From NCBI GenBank assembly GCA_964450565.1, contig CAYVCP010000019.1:1-10112 (forward strand): a stretch of DNA of 10,112 nt, read 5' to 3'. This DNA comes from CAYVCP01 sp964450565. Its GTDB lineage: Bacteria > Patescibacteriota > Minisyncoccia > Minisyncoccales > CG1-02-41-26. How positions within the stretch are numbered: position 1 is the first letter of the stretch; every line of letters begins with the position of its first letter. A program made the position numbers and the translations under genes. Positions 5,401 through 10,112 of the stretch are shown here, one piece after another. The notes below the pieces were generated by a model. The model saw only the letters and a list, made by a program, of their open reading frames with translations. It did not search any database and had not been told where the DNA came from.

Positions 5401-8081
5401 GCATTCTCTATATTACAACGCTCCAAAGAAAGTAATTCTTTGTTGCATTCATACATATTGTCTTGATAGTAGTCTTTGCAAAGGAGATAGATTGTGTAAT
5501 CATTGAAGCGACTACATTTTCCTATGTTTTCACAAAGATTATCTTCGCAAATACTACGATTATCTGCCAATTCATGTAAACAATAATCCTTATAAGCATC
5601 ATCTACATCATCACAATCATCCTTACAGTCTTCTTTGTCATCGTAGCAATAACCATTATCAATTTCTTGTGCTTCAGCTTCTGGTTTACAAACATCATTA
5701 CAATAATCAGTGCAATCACCCCTACAATCACTTTCCAGTCTCAAAATACACGAATCTTCATCCACGCCACACTGATCTAAACAAGTGTTGCAAATATTTA
5801 TGTATTGATTATGTTTCTCAAGAGCTTCTGTGGCTTGTTGGCCATAAGAAATAATCAGCTCTCCAATAACCTTTTTAAAATTCTCTAATAAGGTGTCAGC
5901 TTGATCAACAGCATAAATCAAGTCCTCTTTTGCTTTTTCTATGGTAAATACTATTAATGGATCTTTAGGGGAGAGTTGCATTTCCAGGGCCTTTTTTAAA
6001 TCATAAAATTTAGAGTCAGAAAGCACCACGTTATTGATTTTATCTTCCCAGTTTTGAAAGGCTACATCAGAATCATAACTTTCAATAAATGTTTCATTCA
6101 TATCGTCTTCAGTTTCCTTAATATTTTCACCACACCAAAAAGCATCTGTCCAATAAGGTGTTGGTCTAAACTTTTTAATTGGCTCTGCCTCATAGGTTAG
6201 TTTTAAGCCATGATTCCTTAGAGAAAGCATACCTATGTCGTTTCTCATTTTATCTATTTCTCCAAAAAAAGCGTCTTCTGGATCTTCGTAGTCGGGATTA
6301 TCTTCCCGAAAAGCAATATTATACCAAAGATCTAACTGGCTAATCCAGTATTTATAGGTTTTGTGCATAGTCTCGTGATAGTGGTCTCCTCCGATTTCTT
6401 CAAAATATTCTTGACCAAACTTTTCAATAAACATTGTTTTGACTTCTTGAAAAGCACTGTCATTCCAATAGTCATCAGAATGATACAATTTCATTATCTC
6501 TTCATTAAACTCTATATCAAAAAGATATTTTAAGTCTTGAGCTCTTTCGCAAACTTGTTTAAAAGCATCTAGCCAATTACAACCCTCTATGTCTAAGATA
6601 GATCCAGCAATAGCTGGTATTGTAAGGTCACATTTAGTTTGTAATAAGACCCTTTCTGGCATTACACAGATCGAGTTTGAATCGGGAACACAAGAAAAAT
6701 ATTCATCAAATAAGGGTGCATAAAGAGCACCTCCATTTGCTGCACACGAAAAAGGACTCTCTTTGATTCCCCCAGGACTTAACTCTGTTATCACTGAACC
6801 ATCTTTTAATGTTCCCATTGCCAAAACGTCCCCTATAAAAGAATCAATAGTTTCAAACACGGCAGAATAATCTCCGAGCATTTTTTCTAAATCTTGCTTT
6901 CTACTTAATTGACTATTGAATAAAAACTCTATTTCTGATTCGTGCTTTAATTTGTTTCTAATTACTTCAATATTATTTGAAATTTGACTATTTAATTTCA
7001 AGGCTTCTGTCTTAGCTATAACAAACTTCTCGTTATAAACCGCATAATTACTCAATAAATTACTTAAATTATCCGACCCTTGTTCTGCTCTCTCTTCATT
7101 AAAAACTTTTGTAGCAACACCAGCTCCAACAGCCATACCAATCATACTTCCTATGTCCTCTCCTTTTCCTCCTCCTATACCTCCCCCTATACGACTCCCT
7201 AATTCTCCAACCACAACAGCACCAGCTCCAGCGATTAAAGCATCAGAAAATTTCAAACCTAAATTAGTAAATGATTCATAAAAATTAACTAAGCTACTTG
7301 TAATCGTTAAAATATTGTTGACAAAACCAATGCCGTCTGTCAAAAGTTTCTTAAGCGTTTGCCACATATCCTTAACCTGGTTAATAATTTTAATAATATT
7401 AAGAATTTTTTGTAAAACTGTTAAAAAACCTCCTGGCAAAAAAGCAATTGCTACATCAACAATACTAATAACATAGCTAATCTCTCCTAACTGCAAAGTA
7501 CAAGAAGATTTACAATTTTTTAAAAAATTGCATTCTGTAAACGGATCTGTATTGTTATATATTCTCTTTGCTAAAAATGCTACATTAGCAGCAACATTCT
7601 GAAGCCTACCAAGATTAGTACAAGCAATTCGTTGAGCCTTATGCTGTTCTTGAGTTAAAGGATCCTCTAATGGAGAAAGCGGGATACCAAGTTGGCATTC
7701 TGGTGGCGATTTTATATCTGGTTTTAAAAACTCTCTGCCGTTTTCAGCTAAAATATCTGTTCGCAAATCAATACCAAGATCTAAATACGAAAAAAAGTTT
7801 ACACATTCACCATTTTCTTTATGAATACAAGGCAAAAAGCATCCTTTTTCATCACCACTAAGACACAACAAATTACCTACTTTAACCGATCCTTTTTCTG
7901 AGTATAAAACTTTATTCGGAATTTCTATTCTACTAAAAATAGTCCTCACTTTATCTATAAGGCTACCAATTACACCAGCTTGAACAGGCTTAGGAGAGGG
8001 CACGAACTGAAAAATAAAAGAAAAAATAATCAAAACACAAATCGGAGTTTTAATATATTTTTTTCTAAAAAAGGATGTCAT
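2490..8081 (-). CDS. Giant secreted cysteine-rich protein, 1863 residues
   Basis: No known family is recognised. An ATG start gives a signal peptide (RKKYIK, hydrophobic 13-27, cleavage likely after VQA at 35), which supports this start. In order: a cysteine-containing N-terminal part (73-194); hydrophobic stretches around 200-268; a glycine-rich region (281-325); a long mostly helical body; an HETMH motif at 569-573; helical segments around 700-760 and 905-1000 flanking a 20-cysteine acidic domain (764-900); a second cluster of eight cysteines (1361-1405); further spaced cysteines; and a last group (1788-1821) next to a hydrophobic, tryptophan-containing stretch (1822-1836). About 68 cysteines occur in all. 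The gene starts 16 bases after the upstream stop and ends in TAG. The composition fits a large extracellular, disulfide-braced structural or adhesive protein. The N-terminal hydrophobic region could instead insert into a membrane. Function is unknown. Confidence 0.92.
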   Translation of the reverse strand: MTSFFRKKYIKTPICVLIIFSFIFQFVPSPKPVQAGVIGSLIDKVRTIFSRIEIPNKVLYSEKGSVKVGNLLCLSGDEKGCFLPCIHKENGECVNFFSYLDLGIDLRTDILAENGREFLKPDIKSPPECQLGIPLSPLEDPLTQEQHKAQRIACTNLGRLQNVAANVAFLAKRIYNNTDPFTECNFLKNCKSSCTLQLGEISYVISIVDVAIAFLPGGFLTVLQKILNIIKIINQVKDMWQTLKKLLTDGIGFVNNILTITSSLVNFYESFTNLGLKFSDALIAGAGAVVVGELGSRIGGGIGGGKGEDIGSMIGMAVGAGVATKVFNEERAEQGSDNLSNLLSNYAVYNEKFVIAKTEALKLNSQISNNIEVIRNKLKHESEIEFLFNSQLSRKQDLEKMLGDYSAVFETIDSFIGDVLAMGTLKDGSVITELSPGGIKESPFSCAANGGALYAPLFDEYFSCVPDSNSICVMPERVLLQTKCDLTIPAIAGSILDIEGCNWLDAFKQVCERAQDLKYLFDIEFNEEIMKLYHSDDYWNDSAFQEVKTMFIEKFGQEYFEEIGGDHYHETMHKTYKYWISQLDLWYNIAFREDNPDYEDPEDAFFGEIDKMRNDIGMLSLRNHGLKLTYEAEPIKKFRPTPYWTDAFWCGENIKETEDDMNETFIESYDSDVAFQNWEDKINNVVLSDSKFYDLKKALEMQLSPKDPLIVFTIEKAKEDLIYAVDQADTLLENFKKVIGELIISYGQQATEALEKHNQYINICNTCLDQCGVDEDSCILRLESDCRGDCTDYCNDVCKPEAEAQEIDNGYCYDDKEDCKDDCDDVDDAYKDYCLHELADNRSICEDNLCENIGKCSRFNDYTIYLLCKDYYQDNMYECNKELLSLERCNIENARGACWCKDEWFNEYEEFSELQKAYTEYLENLDVVSFDKLKEELPIVLDESFDDIKNSFENIFEVWNKEQETVAKTESEAVREYVQNIIITKQETKYISERALPEFKTNFSPLEVLMRAALETMGDVDTPIRVKKTHIDMFKEMLDLSSPSLVEAFDAIQREIVLYLEKKIGQYDSSEYAKIDDEGNIVTTPDGKVETVSGCPEISMSNDLFLNKLKCFEDERIERTFEELIKFLDVLRSFERTAELSSEAFDNIEELNPEIKMAPLKIDTGIVNETETALTGCLKFWDNKAGCDIKKPFQDLFVGQGEDEENWEHVKGNIISTPLSFLADVFNNIKYAVNTSRNNHLVTATSSLKTIFKGDDRVDQYQNDIIDIREDFRILWWEKIGDESNNLRSACDALDIVFKTDPVDIKEMCINTVDKDILSDRSLNEKCQVLAGIDIDVLQEIIDEPDSIQKRIESIEESRKCITEENCAGEKDACIECPKWFCLDESLTIWGFCNNQSGCTTDSYCNEIFNDGGTGLYNNIIWDTSLTIAERQWPPKSKCVGQEAKYADKYLGAQTLCIQTQKDLRNLNDFQDFLDNELGGVAAIPALQDQCDELDYHQSLQRQCDDFAELRGAFKCGDKVWSIEKEKCGNKSDQVKEISKDLRELCEENIAADEFQCKSTLGVDLTDPNTDNKEAVVARIKAERVCRQNLNDIRTPLTELMKFWSIITGIQSGNSAYGGLKNVASEAKTLYKNAQALISMIKNFGKVFGELWEGDEETNTEAGLLGGLVFGYPRCVSGPAVSYTNGRKSTSLQGGNVCPNIDSFFNSLDSHFSATRRYLKTIDQSRRYLGTWKSSDNATLKLELDVQPIDEKLNEVVEVMYNRAKVIKTKAQIVWAVANAVNMASQQCTCGQSVCDITVKKIPFCVSGLPLTLAPLTNPYCSLVWMLRWPLLVLAESLEAELERPWGTLGNEPDQYKRVLDKE
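2619..2720 (-). other. C-terminal cysteine group and hydrophobic stretch of the giant protein (residues 1788-1821)
   Basis: Five cysteines (1788, 1790, 1795, 1805, 1821) lie within 34 residues and are followed at once by a hydrophobic, Trp-rich run (LVWMLRWPLLVLA, 1823-1835). An acidic, proline-containing tail of about 28 residues follows. The hydrophobic run is short for a membrane helix and has an arginine and a proline in it, so peripheral attachment or a buried core strand is as likely as anchoring. Confidence 0.45.
3867..4001 (-). other. Eight-cysteine cluster in the giant protein (residues 1361-1405)
   Basis: Cysteines occur at 1361, 1367, 1374, 1377, 1382, 1393, 1399 and 1405, with spacing x5, x6, x2, x4, x10, x5, x5. 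Eight cysteines in 45 residues, in an exported protein, suggest a small disulfide-bonded (knottin-like) module. It follows a charged helical stretch (1337-1360). I cannot match the spacing to a named family. Confidence 0.55.
5382..5792 (-). other. Acidic 20-cysteine domain of the giant protein (residues 764-900)
   Basis: Twenty cysteines lie in 137 residues, beginning CNTCLDQC and ending CWC. In the middle, residues 786, 790, 794 and 798 form three successive C-x3-C steps, and 819/823 forms another; this spacing puts cysteines on one face of a helix. Aspartate is very frequent (for example KEDCKDDCDDVDDAYKDYC). The flanks (about 700-760 and 905-1000) are long, charged, helix-favouring stretches, so the domain may cap a helical hairpin. 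Disulfide bonding is inferred from export; acidic groups could also bind calcium. Confidence 0.6.
7107..7241 (-). other. Glycine-zipper-like hydrophobic region of the giant protein (residues 281-325)
   Basis: Two small-residue hydrophobic stretches, ALIAGAGAVVVGELG (281-295) and IGSMIGMAVGAGVATKV (310-326), flank a glycine loop (GGGIGGGKG). This resembles glycine-zipper segments of envelope-associated and pore-forming proteins. More hydrophobic helices precede it (about 201-236 and 251-268). The resemblance is one of pattern only; membrane insertion is unproven. Confidence 0.4.
7977..8081 (-). other. Signal peptide of the giant protein (residues 1-35)
   Basis: Basic n-region (FRKKYIK), hydrophobic core (ICVLIIFSFIFQFV), a proline-containing c-region, and V-Q-A before glycine 36 as a type I signal peptidase site. 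This points to export by the Sec route. No lipobox cysteine follows, so it is not a lipoprotein signal. Confidence 0.8.
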
Positions 8082-8097
8082 TCTTTTGATTTTATCA
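8082..8097 (-). other. 16-base gap between the first and second genes
   Basis: The gap lies between the TGA (8100-8098) and the ATG at 8081 and reads TGATAAAATCAAAAGA on the minus strand, in the sense of translation. It leaves no room for a promoter or terminator, so the two genes are almost certainly co-transcribed. Only a weak AAAGA precedes the ATG, so initiation may rely on coupling or A-rich leader sequence rather than a strong Shine-Dalgarno sequence. Confidence 0.75.
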
Positions 8098-10112
8098 TCA
8101 ATCTATTAAACTGTCTAAAGGCAAAAGACCATCAGCCAGCATATCAGCTACGACCTCTAAAGCGTCCGCAAACTTATAAGAGACACACTCTAATACTGTC
8201 GTGCAACACTTATCTTGTATTTCGCTTACTTCACTTGCAACATAGCGCTCTTTATGACAACAAACTTTCATGCCCTCAACCTCTAACATTTCTTCTAAAG
8301 GATTGCCATCTTTATCTTCTCTGCATTTTGCGCCTTGAGCAACATTAATAGGACGACACTTTCTGCAAAATTCTTGCCCCCCTTCTGATACCTTAACATT
8401 ACAACACCCACCTTTTTCTGATTTTTCGAGAGTATATTTTTCATATGTCGTATTAATTAAATCATAAGTATTTGTCTTACATTTTTCTTCTTCAAGTGAA
8501 AAAATCATAGAAGAACAACGTGACTGACAAGCAACCGCTTTTCCCATATCACAACATTGACCCTTACCATTTGAAACACGATATACCTGTCCAGCCCCAA
8601 ACAAACAGACATCTGGTCCCGAAGCATCATAACAAGCGCCTGCTATTTCATCAGCCAAGCTTTTGCCAACTTCTATCCCAATTGCTTTTGCAACTAAACC
8701 TACCATTGTTTCTGCGATTGCCTTGGGGGCTTCTATAAAAGCGTCATCAAAAAAAGCTTTTATTTTGTCTTCTTGTGCCTCAAGCGTTTTATCAATCATT
8801 TCATATGCCTTGTCCTTACCCTTATTCAACCAATCAAATCCCTTATCAAGCCACCCTCTTCCCACAAGATCTAAAATCGGTGTTCCTAGAGGAGAAATCG
8901 AAGCAACCTTATCCATTAGACTTGAGTTCTCGTCCTCAAAAGGTCCCGGCAACAAAGGTCTGGTAAGATATTTCTCTAATAAAGCAACTGGTGTAAGCTT
9001 AAAAAACAATTGCTGTTTATTCCACCAATCTACGTTATTTGAAGAGAAAAATCTAAGAACACATTCCTTATAATCAGTAGTACGTTTAAAAGGATCTTGA
9101 TGTGTGTCAGAACAATATTGCTGAATAAGCATATCCACAATCAGTAGTCCTTCTTGTTTGACAGGAGGATTTTTAAGCTGTTCTCCAATCTCTGTATTCA
9201 AGAAATCAGCCATTGCTTTAGAGGCATTCTGGACACTTCTATCAACTAGCTCTTCGTCATCGGTTAAAGCGCTTACTCTCAAGATATCCCCAATCTGCTT
9301 AATTTTATACTTACCTTCAACAAGCCAGTAATCTCCCGTGTTTTTAACAATAACCGGTCTTTGGGTTGGCAACTCAATGCCATGATATTTAAATAACAAC
9401 CACAAGTCTGGAGAAATAGCACCATCTGTATCCACAGACGAAATGTTTTCTGGCACATTATCAGAATATAAATCTATACCTAAATAATTTAATAAATATG
9501 TTTTTGCCTCATCAGACACCATGTCTTTCCAATCAGATCTTACGATAAACCCGTTGTCCCATCCAAGAGTTTCTTCGTCTCCATTTAAAAAATCTAAATC
9601 CCGTTGAGTTAACGTTTTATCAAAAAGATGATATACACTTAAAGATCCTGCCACCTTATAAAGAGCAGAAATAGGGGTGTCATAAAATAGATAATCTAAG
9701 GCCTGGTTTAAAACCTCAGGTCTTTCGCTATCATCAAGCTTATCCCTTAAGAGCTGAAATAAAATCTTATACTCGTCTGGTCTTACATAAGATACTAATT
9801 TTTGATCAAGCCCTAAGACTTCAGCAGGAGAATAGTCTAAAGATAAACAGAATAAATAAGGTGCTTTCCTTTCTGTGTCTATAGCAGAACTTTGAAAAAT
9901 AGCATCAAATCTTTTACTAATACTATTATTATGGAGCGACTCCATAGAATATGGTAAAAATCTTTCATATAAATTGTCCCAATCTGCTTGTGCCAAAGCA
10001 TTCATTGTCCAATTAGGATAATCTTGTTGAAAGTCTTCCTTAATTTGTTTGCACAAATCAAAGTACAAGAGATCGTAGGGTGTTCTGGATAAAAAATTAT
10101 AATCAAGATTAT
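8098..10112 (-). CDS. Large protein with C-terminal five-cysteine repeats (5' end outside window)
   Basis: The frame has no stop between the right edge and the TGA at 8100-8098. A TTG at 10068 could be read as a start, but 14 more codons continue in frame upstream to the edge, and no signal peptide is visible there. The real start is therefore almost certainly outside the window. Residues below count from that TTG. Residues 1-400 are globular-looking and mixed helical, with only four cysteines. Residues 405-475 are amphipathic helices rich in Lys, Asp and Ala. Residues 479-628 carry 17 cysteines, including four CC pairs, in three five-cysteine units. No membrane segment is seen. It lies 16 bases upstream of the giant gene and shares its cysteine-rich character, so a joint extracellular role is likely, but export cannot be shown without the N-terminus. 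No family is recognised. Confidence 0.88.
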   Translation of the reverse strand, partial: NLDYNFLSRTPYDLLYFDLCKQIKEDFQQDYPNWTMNALAQADWDNLYERFLPYSMESLHNNSISKRFDAIFQSSAIDTERKAPYLFCLSLDYSPAEVLGLDQKLVSYVRPDEYKILFQLLRDKLDDSERPEVLNQALDYLFYDTPISALYKVAGSLSVYHLFDKTLTQRDLDFLNGDEETLGWDNGFIVRSDWKDMVSDEAKTYLLNYLGIDLYSDNVPENISSVDTDGAISPDLWLLFKYHGIELPTQRPVIVKNTGDYWLVEGKYKIKQIGDILRVSALTDDEELVDRSVQNASKAMADFLNTEIGEQLKNPPVKQEGLLIVDMLIQQYCSDTHQDPFKRTTDYKECVLRFFSSNNVDWWNKQQLFFKLTPVALLEKYLTRPLLPGPFEDENSSLMDKVASISPLGTPILDLVGRGWLDKGFDWLNKGKDKAYEMIDKTLEAQEDKIKAFFDDAFIEAPKAIAETMVGLVAKAIGIEVGKSLADEIAGACYDASGPDVCLFGAGQVYRVSNGKGQCCDMGKAVACQSRCSSMIFSLEEEKCKTNTYDLINTTYEKYTLEKSEKGGCCNVKVSEGGQEFCRKCRPINVAQGAKCREDKDGNPLEEMLEVEGMKVCCHKERYVASEVSEIQDKCCTTVLECVSYKFADALEVVADMLADGLLPLDSLID
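8185..8556 (-). repeat. Three diverged five-cysteine units at the C-terminus of the first protein
   Basis: Each unit opens with a CC pair and contains three more cysteines within 26-27 residues. Unit 1: 505, 506, 514, 518, 530 (bases 8556-8479). Unit 2: 555, 556, 568, 571, 581 (8406-8326). Unit 3: 603, 604, 621, 622, 628 (8262-8185). The CC pairs are 50 and 48 residues apart, and the first-to-last-cysteine spans are nearly equal. Inner spacing varies, so these are either old repeats or convergent disulfide modules. Two more cysteines (479, 488) precede unit 1. Confidence 0.5.

Noticed and set aside
4531..5466. Two plus-strand open frames of 131 and 162 residues
   Set aside because: They lie antiparallel inside the giant gene. 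Their Ser/Ile/Phe-rich products come from reading its A+T-rich codons backwards, and no start signal or domain is visible.
7162..7200. Pyrimidine-rich repeat-like DNA (cctcctata, cctccccctata)
   Set aside because: It is explained by the glycine-rich codons of the giant protein (GGGIGGG) and is too short and imperfect to be a separate repeat element.
8520..9073. Plus-strand open frames of 72, 136 and 63 residues
   Set aside because: They are antisense to the first gene, overlap one another in different frames, and their composition is that of mirrored coding sequence.
1..10112. Recoding of TGA as glycine, as in Gracilibacteria and Absconditabacteria
   Set aside because: TGA occurs only as the terminal stop of two genes here, and one of these forms a tight ATGA overlap. 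The 5.6 kb gene contains no in-frame TGA.

Overview
The window is A+T-rich and bacterial. It is fully occupied by four genes, all read from the minus strand (right to left) with only 16, 48 and -4 bases between them, so it looks like one operon. No RNA gene, transposon, CRISPR array or stretch above 50 bases without a gene was found. TGA ends two of the genes and never interrupts the long frames, so the ordinary bacterial code applies. The last gene begins with a module typical of type IV secretion pilin-like proteins of Candidate Phyla Radiation (Patescibacteria) genomes. Together with the A+T richness and the large secreted proteins that resemble nothing I recognise, this suggests a patescibacterium of Parcubacteria type. 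That placement is inference, not proof.

Layout in transcription order. (1) 10112-8098: a gene entering from the right edge without its start. It has a long helical part and a C-terminal domain of three five-cysteine units. (2) 8081-2490: a giant 1863-residue secreted protein with a signal peptide, a glycine-rich hydrophobic region, about 68 cysteines, a dense 20-cysteine domain between helical stretches, and one HExxH motif. (3) 2441-1377: a 354-residue secreted protein with 22 cysteines and a tandem 41-residue cysteine repeat. (4) 1380-1: a protein running off the left edge. It has a signal peptide and a two-helix pilin-like (Mbov_0395 / T4SS_pilin type) membrane module, followed by more than 330 residues that look like beta-rich repeats with betagamma-crystallin-like signatures.

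The three downstream products carry export signals, and the first has an extracellular-looking cysteine domain. The cluster therefore most likely encodes an exported, disulfide-rich surface assembly anchored by, or exported with, a pilin-like membrane protein. Adhesion to a host or neighbouring cell, or a secretion/conjugation-related appendage, would fit the lifestyle of such bacteria. No enzymatic or binding activity can be shown from the sequence. I could not assign a gene symbol to any of the four.
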